Shown: positions 45,102 through 57,439 of the stretch, piece after piece
Position numbering within the stretch: the first letter of the stretch is position 1
Layout: every line of letters begins with the position of its first letter
DNA from: Tetrastigma voinierianum
Lineage: Eukaryota > Streptophyta > Magnoliopsida > Vitales > Vitaceae
DNA: 64,000 bases
Direction of reading: 5' to 3'
Assembly: GCA_016808115.1 (NCBI GenBank)
Contig: JAEQBH010007388.1
Span: 112,897-176,896 of the forward strand
Made by a program: the position numbers and the translations under genes
The notes under the pieces: model-generated
Told to the model about the DNA's origin: nothing
The model's database searches: none
What the model saw: the letters and a program-made list of their open reading frames with translations, nothing else

Positions 45102-47827
45102 TGTGACACCCCTATCCCGGGGGTCCCGTTGACAACCCAATAACCTCGTGAAACCTCAGAACATCGGGTGTCCCAGCATCACACTCATTTGTCTCATATA
45201 TTGAGATCCATTCCTGCATATTTAATTCACAAATATACAAAAATATGATAGACTATTTAACCAACAGTCCATTTAACAGTCATTTTATACAACAAAAATG
45301 TATACATGTTTTGGTTATGCTTGAATATAATACAAGACAAAAACAAAACAAAACAAAGCCGCATCCGACTCTCATCCCTCATGCGGTCCCATATGCGGGT
45401 TAGACGCCTGCACCGGACCTGCATCGGACCTGTACCTTAAAAGGGGTCCCACGAAGGGGTGAGCAAAACCTAGTAGAGGATGACTCCTACAAGGCTACTC
45501 CCCATCTAAGTGCACATGCAATGGTCTCACAACAAACACACATCAAAGTAAAATGTCTACATGAATGTCATATGTTATGCATGAAATGTGATCATGCCCA
45601 GATCCCGAGTCACTTATTGACTCCCTCACACATGCATATGCTAAGTGTGAAAACCGTCATTGGTATTATCAATGACCCATGTATCGAGCCCTCACCGGCT
45701 CACCAGTACCTAATGCAAGTGCAAATGGGCAACCAATCCCGACTCCTATCACATAACCCGAAGTCTATGTGATAAACATGACCGTGTGTCTTCTTTGGGC
45801 AATGTAACTTTCTACCACGTCGCGGGTCTCTACACCCATACAGCGTAACTTTTCGATCACAATCGCGGGTCTCTTACACTCCATGTTACGTGCTTTTCAC
45901 CCGAGGTTAACGGTCCCCTTCTTGCTCCGCCCAACACACATTATTTATATTTCTTTTTATGTTTTAAACCGTGAGACATTTATTGGACGTCGTCCAAAGT
46001 ATGAGCTCATTACCCATTCATCAACAATGATGATGGATGACCCCACCCATGCACACACCCAACATAACGCGATGTCCATGTGCATATGCAATGCTAATGC
46101 CACGCATGTTCTCATGTTAAGCATGTATGATGCAATACTACATGGAATATTCTAATCAATCGTACTTCATGTCAAGTACCATGCAACATATATCGCAAGC
46201 ATATAAGTTCCATACATTTCATGCCAATCTTTATAGATATCATAGTATCATGCATATTAGCATTCATCAATACATGAGTAAACAAGTAATTTCATTTAGC
46301 CTTCCTTAGGCTAACTCATGGCAATTCATACCCAATACAATAGCCTACAACATGTCGTGCAATGGTCATGTCAAAACCCGACTATTCACATCGATACAAC
46401 CAAATAACCTACACACTTGATGCAAAACATAGATTTTCAGCAAGGTTTTGGACACTAATTACCCTCCATAGGCATATGGCTAGGTTCTTGACTCAAGGGG
46501 TTTTCCATAGAGTTCAAGAACACCCGAAACGAAGTTCGGACGAAGAAGTTATGGCCTTTTCATTCAAAACTAGTCACGATTCCGCTTACAATTCGAAACA
46601 AATTCATGATACCCACCTTAGGGTCTTAATCCATAATTTGACACCGGTTCTTTGTAATCTTTTAATATACGGTTCTTAGGTTCTTCAACTGAATCACCAA
46701 AATCGGATCACCTAAACTCCAATATATGTCCTAAACAACCGGACTACTCGCCAAACATAACTAAAAACTGCTTCAAATGATAGCTCCCATTCAATGCATT
46801 TCGAGTCCAAAGGGCTCTGACTTATGTGACTATTTCAGGGAAATATAGTTCTCCTATAAGTCTAGTTTGCATCTAGCAATTATAATCACTCAATCTAGAT
46901 GAGTGATGACCTGCCATGGCCAAAACACAATCATGGGGTCTCAAAATAGAATAAAGAAAATCACTCGAATATAGCTCCACCGTGAATGGCATCAGTTTAA
47001 AGGGCCTGAATTTGATATAACTATTTCAAGGAAATATGTTTGCCTATAAGTCTAGTTTACCCAGAAATTAGAATCACTCTAATTGATGAGGATGGGCCAA
47101 GTTATGGCCAAACACAATCATGGGTCAAGGAAAAACTCGACAACATTCTCCACTACACACACACATGCCCTGTATTAAATTAAACCGAGTAGATAAAAAC
47201 TATACCACCAGGATTCTCCGACACGCTTTTCTCGATTTTCTGAAAACCCTAACCTTGACCTTGGTGAAATCTTGTGATTCCAAAGATTCACATCAGCCTC
47301 GCCTCAGAGATGTTTTAACTCATCACGAAGTTCTAACCGAAACCCTATGAAATCGCAGAGAAAGGCTTGTTTTTCTTTCCTCTCTCTCTCTCTCTCTATC
47401 ACGCTTTTCTCTTTAGAATTCAAAATGAGATCTTTTGGCATGTTAGATATTTTAGGCTATTTTATAGTGTGGACACGTGGGCTCACGTCGTTACTACGTG
47501 TTACACCTTTCTGCCTCGTCGCCAAAACAATTTATTTCATCCTAGCTTCATCATCTATCTTGGGCTGTTCTTTAAATAGTTGACATTTTTAGGATTTTTC
47601 TAAAAATCTTGTTTTTGGGGTCCACTCTATGCCCGTCACCTCGAATTTCGTGAAAATCCGATTGTCTCGGAATTCAACGAAATTCTCCTGGGTGACTAGA
47701 TTTCGCGAGACGATTCCAACGACAAAGTTTGTTTTGTCATCTGAGATCTAGAAAGAATTCCGGCAAAATTACTATTTTTCCATTCCTAGCAAAAATTCAA
47801 ATTTCTAGGTTTTTCCTGGGTCTTACA
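45102..47827 (-). mobile_element. solo LTR, TSD TAAAT
   Basis: 2726 bp from TGTGACACCCC to GGGTCTTACA, with perfect TAAAT at 45097-45101 and 47828-47832. Minus orientation (head at the high coordinate, with TTTCGCGAGACGATTCCAACG near 47700). It contains a CT run (47381-47398), TATA on the minus strand (47460-47466) with a CACGTG G-box upstream (47474-47479), and a ~190-bp direct repeat (46780-47125). No protein domains. Confidence 0.93.
46780..47125 (-). repeat. two ~190-bp direct repeats in the LTR
   Basis: Both copies share AAAGGGC, GGAAATATG-like, CCTATAAGTCTAGTTT and a GGCCAAAACACAATCATGGG-like end. The second copy starts near 46975. Confidence 0.8.
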
Positions 47828-48066
47828 TAAATAGACTACCTTCAAACAACGATTGTGTTCTAATATCTTTCATGATTAGAAACGATACCCACTTACGCTA
47901 CAGTGAAGTAACCCTAACACTAGGCGTGTTCATGTTTCTATTGTTCCTTAGCAACCAAACATCACAACAAAAAGAAAATAACAAGAATCTTTATGATTTT
48001 TTTTTTGGTTTGATTGCAAATGAATTAAGTGAAAATATCTAAGAACACATTCAAGCTCGGGGCTAC
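47828..48066. other. low-copy DNA between two LTR insertions
   Basis: Continuation of the sequence interrupted at 45101. No gene seen. Confidence 0.4.
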
Positions 48067-50156
48067 TATGACACCCCCAGAAGCCGAGGACCCCGCTGAC
48101 AACCCATCAACGCCTGCACACCCATTGCATACCGCACGCCCCGCACCCAACTCGTAGTCCCATTATCGCGATCCATTCATTTAGAAAATGTGTACAAGTC
48201 TATCCAAACCATTCACAAGAGTTCAATTTACAACCTCCTTTATAAAAAATATATACATAACCAAATCTCTTTGCCCAAACAAGAGACAAAACAAAATAAA
48301 ACAAAGCCGCAGCCGGCTTTCTTCGATCGTGTGGTCCCGATGGAGCCACTACCGCACCGACCGCACCTGAAATATGGTCCACGATAGTGAGCAATGCCCA
48401 AAGAGAGAAATAACTTCACAAGGGCTACTCCCCACCTAAGTGCACATGTAATGCCATAATCACATCATATCACATTCCACATAGAATATGCAATCCTACC
48501 ATGGAATACTACATGTCATGAATGAGATGATATTCATCATGCCCCATGTCCTGAGTCTTAACCAACTCCCTCACATATGCATATGCCAAGTGTAAAATAA
48601 GCCATCATTGATGTTTTATCCAATGACCCTTTTTTCAAAACAAAATCTTTTTTGTTTTATAAATCAAAACCCATTGGATAAACCTCCAATGTTCATTTAT
48701 TTAGTAAAATCCCGTGTGTTTATGCATTTGTAGGTCATGGATTTTTGGGTTTTCACCGCAGGATGCCGCACGCCTTCCCAACATTTTTACGGGCTTTCAC
48801 TGTCGATGATCATGTCTAACCGCAACTACCGGGTTTTTCACCCGAGGGGGTATCTATCCCTCTTGGTATGCCTAACACATGTATTTTTCATGCTATGCAA
48901 CCATGAGACTCATTTTAGACGTTGCCCTATTACCGAGCTCACCAGCTATTCACCAAGAATGATGAATGATCATAACCATGCACACACACCTAACACAATG
49001 CGGTGTCCCCATGCATATGCAATGCAAAAATGCTAATGCATGTACCTCATGTTACATGTATAAGGAACACTACATGAAACATTTACATTCCATACTTTAT
49101 ACTAAGTATCATGGATAATTATACTAAACGCACATAATTTACATCCATTCATGCTAATATATTTAAACACCCATATATCAACATATTTTCAACACATTCA
49201 ACATGTTATTCAATTTCCATCAATAACACACCAAAAAATAGTCCACAAACTAGCTATTCTCACAATAATCTAGACTCAAATTAAATTTCACTTTTGGGAA
49301 ATAACACAAATCCAGCACATGCATTAGCAAGATCGAACCAAACCTACGAAATGCATTTTCAATTGCTCCGAACCCATAACCGCCCGATACCCCACCTTCA
49401 CAACCTAGTCCTAAACTGTCCAAAAACAATCCCAATGTCCGAAAACTTAGTCCCATGGTTGGGGCTGTACCATACGACCACTTATGACCCTTAAGTAAAA
49501 AGAAATCAATGTAGGAGAAAACCCCTACCTCTTAGAACTCGACAAAAAATCTGATTTCAACACCACGCCGTAGCCTCGCTACGTGAACAACTAGTTCTTG
49601 ACTATCGAGTCTCAATTTCATCGGAACACTCAGGAAAATCGAAGAGTGCACGAATCGACTCTCTTTCTCTCTTTTTTTTTTCCTTACGCATTGCTTTTCC
49701 TCCTTGTTTTCTTTCTTCCTCTCTTTCCTTTGTCTATCCACCGAATTGATCAAAATGTAAAGCTTCCCACTTTCCCACTCTCTCATTAATCCTGACACAT
49801 GGCTCTAAATGAGCCATTCAACCAAGTGTCATGTGTCATATGGACACATGCCCTAAGTGGCATAAGCCACACCACATGGCTCTGTGCCATGTGCCCTCTC
49901 CTAAGGTGCCATGTAATCCACATGTGCACTACCGGTGTCACCCGACACCCGAAGCACTTAAAACGTAAAATTCGACCGTCCCTGGAATTCGACAAAATTC
50001 GACCGGGTAACTAGATTTCTCAAGGAGACGATCTCAACTGAAGTCCAAGCCATTATCCTAGAGATCTAAAAAAATTTCAAGTTTTCAACCTATACTATAG
50101 CAGCAAATTATCGTTTTACCATTGCTCAGAAAAATTGAATTTTTCTAGGTTTTACA
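48067..50156 (-). repeat. 3' LTR of the minus-strand gypsy element
   Basis: About 2.09 kb from TATGACACCCCC (expected TGTGACACCCC, one base changed) to TAGGTTTTACA. It carries an ACACATGGC-rich stretch (49795-49930), a CT tract (49660-49740) and the CTACTCCCCACCTAAGTGC block (48425) seen in the other members. It adjoins the polypurine tract, which fixes its head at 50156. Confidence 0.88.
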
Positions 50157-50168
50157 TTCTCCCCTCCT
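50157..50168 (-). promoter_or_regulatory. polypurine tract
   Basis: On the minus strand AGGAGGGGAGAA directly precedes the LTR start TGTAAAACC. Confidence 0.8.
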
Positions 50169-50230
50169 AAAAAAAATTTCGTCCCCGAAATTTACACACA
50201 TATACATACAATCACATGCATATGCAATAG

Positions 50231-50662
50231 TCATTTAATTTCCAAATTACTAAACAACGTAACTTCATCCTTAAATAGGAAAGGATAGGTGGCATGCATC
50301 GTGTCCTCGCGTTCCCATGTTGCTTCCTCCACTTCTTGGTGTTGCCATAACACCTTTACTAGCCTCACAGTCTTGCGTCGCAAAACCTGCTCTCGACTAT
50401 CCATAATACGCACCGGTCCCTCCTCGAAGGTCCCATTCGCATCAACAACCAACTCTCCCCAATCCACTACATGAGTTGGATCTAGAGTGTACTTCCGGAG
50501 CATGGAGACATGGAATACCTTATGGACACTCGATAAACTCGGCGGTAATGCTAATTGATACGCAACTGTACCCACCATCTCGAGTATCTCGAAGGGACCG
50601 ATGTATCTTGGCGATAGCTTCCCTTGCTTGCCGAACCTGACCACTCCTCTCTTAGGAAACAC
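50231..50662 (-). pseudogene. integrase C-terminus with intact chromodomain
   Basis: 143 codons open to a stop at 50231. In order: RFGKQGKLSPRYIGPFEIL (SH3-like DNA-binding fold), YQLALPPSLSSVHKVFHVS, LRKYTLDPTHV, then the chromodomain VRLVKVLWQHQEVEEATWE and YPFLF. The chromodomain of plant chromoviruses binds modified histone H3 and steers insertion (family knowledge). The ATG at 50662 is internal. In the intact element this is the end of the Pol polyprotein. Upstream the frame is broken. Confidence 0.9.
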
Positions 50663-50699
50663 CTTTAAGAAGATGTGATCACCTACCTCAAACTCTAGA

Positions 50700-51690
50700 G
50701 GTCCACGTCATTTGTCAGCGTAGCTCTTCTGCCGGCTTTGAGCCGTGAGAAGACATTTCCATATCAAATCCACCTTCTCAGAGGTGTCTCTAATCAAACC
50801 TGGACCCGTGATGGATCTCTCTCCCATCTCCCTCCAACAAATCGAGATCGGTTAATTTTACTCCCATATAAAGCCTCCCATAGGGCGCCATTTTGTATGC
50901 CTGATCGATAACTGGTTGTTGTAGACTTAACTCTACCAAGGGCAAATGCTCCTCCCAAATAATTCTTAAGATCCGTGACACATGCTCACAAAGATGTCCT
51001 CTAAACTGTATAGTCCTCTCCGACACACCTCCGACCGTGGATGAAAAGCAATGCTCATCATTAATTGTGTTCCCATGGCTCTTTGGAAACTCTTTCAAAA
51101 GTGAGTCGTAAACCTAAGATCCCGGTCCGATACGATAGAGACTGGCACTCCACAACCGAAAATTTCTCTAAACATAACCCGTGAGAATCCTCAGTGCAGC
51201 GTCATCCACGCCGTAAAAAATGTGTCGACGAGTGAGACTCCGTCCATCATCACCTACACCACATCATGCTTCCGCGATGTTCATGGAAAGTGAGTCACAG
51301 TAATCCATCGCGATGTTCCCACTCCATTCTCGCTTACCTCCAATGGTCGATATTCTACCGGGCCTCTAAAGGCTCAAATTTTTACCTACTGCAACACGTG
51401 AGACATCAATAATGCAACGTCTCAATGTGTTCTTCATCCCGCTCCAGTAATACTAGTGACGAAGATCATGGTACATCTTTGTGCCACCTAGATGCACTAT
51501 AAATCGAGAGCAATGGAACCTCGAGACTTCCTCTAAGATCATTAATCGGGAACCACAACCCGTCCCTATACCGAAGACTACCATTTTTGTGAATGACCTA
51601 GCCTTCATCACTCCGCAGACCGGACATACCCGATCCCACAGAACACTCATCTCCCGCTTCCCCGCCCGGGACTTGACCACTGGCTTAGCA
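50700..51690 (-). pseudogene. integrase zinc region and core remnant
   Basis: SRFIVHLGGTKMYHDL near 51480-51530 is the zinc-binding HHCC region with its second His changed context. VSERTIQ, WEEHLPLVEL and KMAPYGRLYMG (51030-50865) are the third-acidic-residue region and what follows. The middle of the core is frameshifted and scattered. Dead. Confidence 0.8.
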
Positions 51691-52440
51691 GTGGGAAGGT
51701 GTAAATTTCTAAATCTCCTAAGATACCTTGAGCTTGATCTCTATACTGTAGCCCAAACTTTCCTAAAACCCCGAGCATTCCACTTCTGAAGCCACCTAGC
51801 CGCACTCCCGTGACTTTGACTGAGGCCAGGCCACTCATACTTTCCTTACCGTGATGGTAAATGCAAAGTGAAGTCATAATCCTCCAAACATTCCATCCAT
51901 CCTAAGGCTAGCTCTCATGTCGAGGTCCCACGCGCAAAGATATACTGTGACTCTCAGGGTTTGAAAACACTTCGAATCAAGCCACCATATAAGTATTATA
52001 TTGGTGCAAATCTTCAAGGCGAAGACTATGGTTGCAAACTCCATGTCATGTGTTAGGTAATTCCGCTCATGATTCTTTAACTACTGAGAACCATAAGCTA
52101 CTACCCTCCCGGACTGCATCAAAAAGCATCCCAGTTCGTCCTTCGAGGCATCACAATACACCGTACTCTTGTCCCCTCGAGACTATCGAATAGGAGTTGT
52201 AGTAAGCCTCCTTTTTAATTTCGAATGCCTCTCACACAGTCATTCCGCTCGACTCGACCTCATTCCGGTCAATCTCGCCACAAAAAGCACGACCGGGAGA
52301 AGTCCTCAATGAATCTCCTGTAATACCTTGCTAGTCCTAAGAAATTACGTATCTCAAAGACTGACTTCGGCCTCTCCTAACTCATAACTACCTCGACCTT
52401 CTCTGGGTCCACTGATACATCAGAAGTTGACACTACATGT
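51691..52440 (-). pseudogene. RNase H remnant
   Basis: Traces of the domain are spread over frames, ending in MSGLASVKVTGVRL (about 51800-51845), the usual sequence after DALSRK. Heavily decayed. Confidence 0.6.
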
Positions 52441-52960
52441 CCCAAGAATCTCACCTCAGTAAGCCAAAACTCGCACTTACTGCACTTGGCGTACAATTGA
52501 TGTTCTTTGTGGGCTTGGAGAACAATCCTCAAGTGATCCTCATGCTCTCTTCCTCGGACTAGGAGTAGATCAAAATGTTGTCCACAAAGACTACAACGAA
52601 CTGATCTAAGTAGGGTTGGAATACCCTATACATGAGATCCATGAATGCCGCTGGAGCATTCGTCAAGCCAAATGGCATCATTGTGAACTCGAAATGCCCA
52701 TACCGCGTCCTAAACGCTGTCTTAGGGATATCTGCCTCCCTAACTCTCAACTGATGATAATCAGTGAGAAGGTCTATCTTGGAGTAGACTCGCGCCCTTC
52801 TCAACTAATCAAACAAATCATCAATCCTCGCTAATATACCGATTCTCGATCGTGAACTCCCTGCTCAACTGTCGATAGTCACGCACAGCCGGGAAGGTCT
52901 CTGTTTCTTTCTTCTTAGCAAATGTAACCGAGCGCCCAGGTGAAGTTCTCTGGCCTAATA
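52441..52960 (-). pseudogene. reverse transcriptase remnant with FVDN at the active site
   Basis: The frame from 52804 reads YSKIDLLTDYHQLRV, KTAFRTRYGHFEFTMMPFGLTNAPAAFMDLMYRVF, then VVVFVDNILIYS. The catalytic motif at 52577-52588 is FVDN instead of F-x-D-D: the second metal-binding Asp is Asn through one transition. Otherwise this 81-codon stretch is clean. Flanking RT segments are frameshifted. Confidence 0.88.
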
Positions 52961-53289
52961 AAACTCTATCCAATAATTCCCGCACTGACCTTAAGTTCCT
53001 GGGCTAACTCAATCGGCAAGCATCCTACGAGAGTCATAGAAATGGGCGACGTACCAGGGTGTACCTCAATGACAAAGTCTACATCCAAATGTGGAGGTAA
53101 TCCCGGTAGTTCATCCAGAAAGACATCCTCATACTACAACCACTCGGGAGGTAGACCCAACTCACCCTCACCTCGCCCTCTAGTGGTAAGGCTTGCTAGC
53201 TAACTCCATCAATCGTCCATATCGCCCGGAGCTCTGATAATGTACCGCAAAGCATCGCGGCTTATCCCTCTAAACATAAATACAAATCC

Positions 53290-53640
53290 CATTCCGTGTG
53301 TATGCAAGAACTCTTCTACGATCACAAATTTCAATGACGACTGTAAAGCATCAACCAATCCATCCCAAGGATGACATCAAACCCGACACATGTCTATGAC
53401 CCTTAGGTCTGACAATGATAGAATCTCGAGATCTCTAACTCCACAACCCCAACATTAGATCCTTACACTCACCCTTGTTCCTAGCGGAGAGCCTACAGCT
53501 GCCAACTTTCCAGATCTCAACTCTAAGCCTAATTCTTCACGCATGATGCATCGATGAATGAATGCGATGCACTAGAATCAAACAGTATCCTTGCCCATAG
53601 GCGAGATAGCAAAAACATACCTTGTATAACCAACTGATCT
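53290..53640 (-). pseudogene. aspartic protease remnant
   Basis: FDSSASHSFID (about 53583-53550) is the catalytic region, with D-S-S in place of D-S/T-G. ELGLELRSGKLAAVGSPLGTRVSV and FDVILGMDWL (53390-53350) follow in other frames. The Gly loss would disable catalysis even apart from the stops. Confidence 0.75.
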
Positions 53641-53990
53641 ATAGGCTCAATTTGTGGTGTAATGAAGTAGACACGCCCTTGGGTCCCCAAAGTCCAACCT
53701 ATAAGCTCCTCGTCCCCCCGGCCCTCGACTCAATATTTAGCCTCACCGTCTCGTGAGCTGCATATACGCCAGTAGCACCTTAGGGTTGGCCCACACTAGG
53801 GTAAAAAGGAACAAACTGTGTTCGTGGATGTCCTGACATGACTGACCGTGGGCCGCCCCATAACCCTGGGGATCCTCGCTTCTAAGGGCAATCCCGCTAT
53901 ATGTCCAAAGCAATGATAGCAATAATACACATCTGGCCTTGTCTGCTAGTAGCCGATGAGCCCAAAACACTCATTATATATACCTTGCTT
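53641..53990 (-). pseudogene. gag C-terminus with zinc-knuckle trace
   Basis: YYCYHCFGHIAG (about 53935-53893) is a CCHC knuckle that has lost its last Cys region. A Gln/Gly/Arg-rich tail follows. The gag N-terminus and the 5' LTR are absent beyond 53990. Confidence 0.6.
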
Positions 53991-54049
53991 GATCACGTTC
54001 ACTTTATTCATCTAAAGAATATGTGTTTATCATCGTATATCCGATACTT

Positions 54050-55050
54050 GATTTTTGTGCATTTCGTGAAAAAGACACAAAGCCAGGAGATTTGAAGAAG
54101 AAGATTGGAGGAGAGCTCAGCCTCAACATCATGATGTTGAGGTTGTATGACGTGCAGCCTACATTAGCCAACGTCGCGACGTCACCGGGACTCTCACAAC
54201 GACAATTTTTTAGATATAACAAAAAAAGAACGAAAAAGAAAGAGGAGGAGTGGGATACGAGATGGAGAAGACGAAACAGAAAGATTCATGTAATCTTTGT
54301 ACTTGTATTTTCTTTCTCGAACTCTCATTGATTAAAACAAAATGATTATAATGATCAGGATGATGTTCTAACTTTATTTCTAGGGTTTTGCTATACTCTT
54401 GTTATATTCATATGGATTAGTTCTTAATTCAATTTATTCAGTATATTTATAGATCCTGAGCAACACTCTGCTCTATTTCTTGTTAATTATCTACCCGGTG
54501 GTGTTCACAACACCAACTTGCTTTAATGAATCTAAGATCAAGTGAGATAAGGGCTCTCAGATCCGTAAAGAGTGACACTCGGTCAATTGGAGAGTAGCGA
54601 TCTCCCGGTTCCAAATGTGGCGATTATGGTTTAATCATTTATGCGTTTCAGAGTCTAGGGTTGAAGCAGAAATGCGATAAACCCTACTAGCGAGATAGGC
54701 GAATATACCTCAAGAGAGGATATCTTGTAGGCATGACCAATCGCTAAACTGATATCCATTACTATAATTTAATAACATATTTTATAGATGATAATCCATT
54801 GAATGTAAGGGAAGTAAGGCAAAACCCTAGTATCTCGCAATTAACAATAACTCATTTGTGTGATCAAAGAGCAATTATATCGTCAGTGAATTCTACCCAA
54901 GTTTGAGATCCGTATAATACTCTGTGAGTCGATTCCAAAGATTCAACACACTCTTTCAGGGGAACGACACTTGAATAGCCACTATATTACGTAAACTCGA
55001 CGCGTATACTTGCGCATATGAGCCTATGTTTTATACTAATTTACACACCT
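54050..55050 (+). repeat. possible Athila/Tat-like LTR remnant
   Basis: The end segment (AGATCCGTATAATACTC, then GCGTATACTTGCGCATATGA, then an ATTTACACA end near 55043) follows the plan of Athila/Tat LTR ends, where a GTGCACTTGC-like phrase precedes the CA terminus (compare 9810-9864). A short palindrome (AACATCATGATGTT) lies near 54126-54139. No second LTR or primer site is found. Confidence 0.4.
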
Positions 55051-55179
55051 ATACCGAGCCCGTCAAGTTCACCACTCCCCTCTCTAAAGCATCACACACT
55101 CATACCCACATTACAACAATATTAGATGAAGAAAATAAAGAACATCATTTTTCACCAAAGGTGAAAGGATTTTAACGTG

Positions 55180-55805
55180 CAATACCTCAACTGAGTACCT
55201 GCACTCCGCACTCTCTTAGCACGTCTAAACTTCGCTTGTTCTTCTTCAAGCCTTGCTCCTGAAATTCGTGATGAGAACTTCCAATGTCTTGAATTTATAG
55301 CCTTTCTAATCAGTCTTGGAAGTTTAGATACGGTTAGATCATTATCCTAATATGACTCTAACAACCTTACCTTCTATTTTATGTTCTTTCCTTTATGTTG
55401 TCACAATGGAAATAGGAAATTTACTGATTAAGAATCCTCATCAGAATAGAATCCTTGAAATTTCTAATTCTTGTTTGACAGTTTAGACATCCGGATCTTC
55501 TAAGATGTGATCGTTATCCACTTGCCAAATAGATCCTAGACCCATCAGTTACTTGCTCCCTAAGTTCCTTCACCTCCAAGCCAATAGAATCGCGTGCATC
55601 CCACGGTTGCTATATTTCTAGTTTGGACATCTCATGTCTAGCACATCCCTATAGCATAGGATAGCCTTAGTCTGAACTATTCATGGTCATACTAGGAACT
55701 TCACTTTTATTTCATCAAATCTTCATTAAGCTCAATCTTTGAAGAAGTTATGTACCTTTTTGTAGAACCCTTGAGATGAAGATATGGACAATTTCAAACC
55801 CAACA
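55180..55805 (-). repeat. possible copia LTR (minus strand)
   Basis: On the minus strand the sequence at 55818-55806 reads AAGGGGGAGAA and is followed by TGTTGGGTTTG at 55805. AAGGGGGAGA then TGTTGG is the usual polypurine-tract and LTR-start junction of Ty1/copia elements. The other end of the LTR and any copia protein are not found, so the left boundary is a guess. Confidence 0.4.
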
Positions 55806-55818
55806 TTCTCCCCCTTAG

Positions 55819-56249
55819 TCTATGTCGTCGACAAAAATATCCCTCAAAGAATGAGATAAGAAGATGCACTGAAGAGGGGAGACAAGAGGTACTTCACATG
55901 TTTGAGATGAAGATTTTCATTTCATTGATTTTCTGCCCTTTTTACATGCTTGACCATACAATTTAGAAGGGATAAAAAAAAAAAGAAAAAAAATCCCTTA
56001 TACCTTTTATCTTTCATGGGTGGCATTATTTCCACTCCCCTTTTTTTGGTGAAGACTTAGAGCGTGGGAGACCAGGAAGATGGAAAATCTAGAGGTACTG
56101 TATCTCCACTTTTGTCACCACTATGGTTGGACTCTAGTTGGACATTATTGGTTGCAACCGCTTTTGACAATGGCAATGGCGTGAAGATCGGCTGGGCAAT
56201 ATTGATCCCAAAGGCAGGAACTTCAGTCCCCTGTGACAAGGACAAAATC
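55819..56249. other. unassigned DNA
   Basis: Chance open frames only. A short A-rich run lies at 55973-55992. Confidence 0.35.
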
Positions 56250-57222
56250 ATGGACCGAACACGCCAAAAAATCGGTTATATCGAATCGACAATCGAAGAG
56301 ATATTGGCAACCTATAACGGTCGAGGAAAAAATCGCTGGTAATCAAATCACGAAATACTCCACAACATCATAAATTCCCGATATTTCGGCGAAATTTCGA
56401 GACTTTATCTCACGTGTGAATGTGCTGGAATTTCTGAAAAATATTAGTAAAATATCGGTAAATATCGGAGATATATTGGTAAATATCGATAAAATATTGG
56501 TAAAATATCGGTAAATATCGGTTATTTTGACTTAAATCAAATCCAACGGTTAGAATTAAATCACAATGGTTTTTTGATAATCCAATGACTATTTTGACTC
56601 CAAAAAATTCTATATAAATATTGATCCTTGACGCCATATAATTTTTACAAACTCATCCATACACATCCAAGATCCATTTAACTCTCAAATTATTTTTTCT
56701 TTGTGATTTATCTCAATATTTTGAAGATCTTGTTATGAATATTGTCTTCATCAAGATGGGATCCCTTCATCAAATAATGTAATGGAGCGACATCGGTCTT
56801 CATTTCTTTACAAACTCATCCATACACATCCAAGCTCCATTTAACCCTTAAATTATTTTTCTTGTGATTTATCTCAATATTTCAAGATTCTATATTAATA
56901 TTCGCTTCTATCAAGTGATGAGATCCTCATCAAATAATGTAATGGAGCCACATAGGTCTTCATTTTGGTTTTAAATGACAATTGTAATGTAATTTCTTGA
57001 TAAATTATAATGAATATTGTTTTCAATAAGTGTATATTTGCTTATTTATGTCTTTTTTATAGTTCAACAAGGTATTTCCATGAATCTCAAAGTATTTTTG
57101 TTAATTTTCGCTTTACCGATATTTTTGTCAAAATATCCACCGATATTTACTGATATTTCTGATATATCCGTAAAATCTAAGTATCGATATATCCGTAATT
57201 ACCGAAATTTTGTTCCTTGCAT
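56250..57222. mobile_element. non-autonomous DNA transposon with ATATCGGT arrays
   Basis: The left part (56390-56530) repeats AAATATCGGT or ATATTGGTAA about ten times. The right part (57108-57215) carries the complementary ACCGATATTT and GATATATCCG motifs. Between them is a ~165-bp direct duplication (about 56645-56808 and 56809-56970) sharing ACAAACTCATCCATACACAT and TCATCAAATAATGTAATGGA. Inverted subterminal arrays around a non-coding core fit a non-autonomous DNA element, perhaps hAT-like. The superfamily is unproven, and exact ends and target duplication are not clear. Confidence 0.55.
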
Positions 57223-57439
57223 GCGATGCATCAAACTCGTTTCTAGCGCTCACCCTAGCTTAGAGTCCAGATCAGAGTGAGGTCTAATGATGGTACCGAC
57301 TCAGGTAATTCTCAGTAATGTCTTCTCCTTAAGTAAAGCTGAGAATATGGCCTCTTAAGCCCTGGTTTTCTTAGTTATTCGATGAGTGGCAAAGAGCTTC
57401 TCCTCGCTGTCTTCTAATTCCTCCTCGTGTTGTCGTCAG
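57223..57439. other. unassigned DNA
   Basis: No match; short spacer between two transposon remnants. Confidence 0.35.

Larger units (their letters stand above)
48067..53990 (-). mobile_element. minus-strand Tekay-like gypsy element, 5' truncated
   Basis: Read on the minus strand: gag zinc knuckle (about 53930), protease, reverse transcriptase, RNase H, integrase with chromodomain (ends 50231), polypurine tract (50168-50157) and 3' LTR (50156-48067). The 5' LTR and most of gag are missing near 53990. Stops and shifts occur in all domains except the integrase tail, which stays open over 143 codons. Clade by the chromodomain and LTR similarity to the solo LTRs here. Confidence 0.88.
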
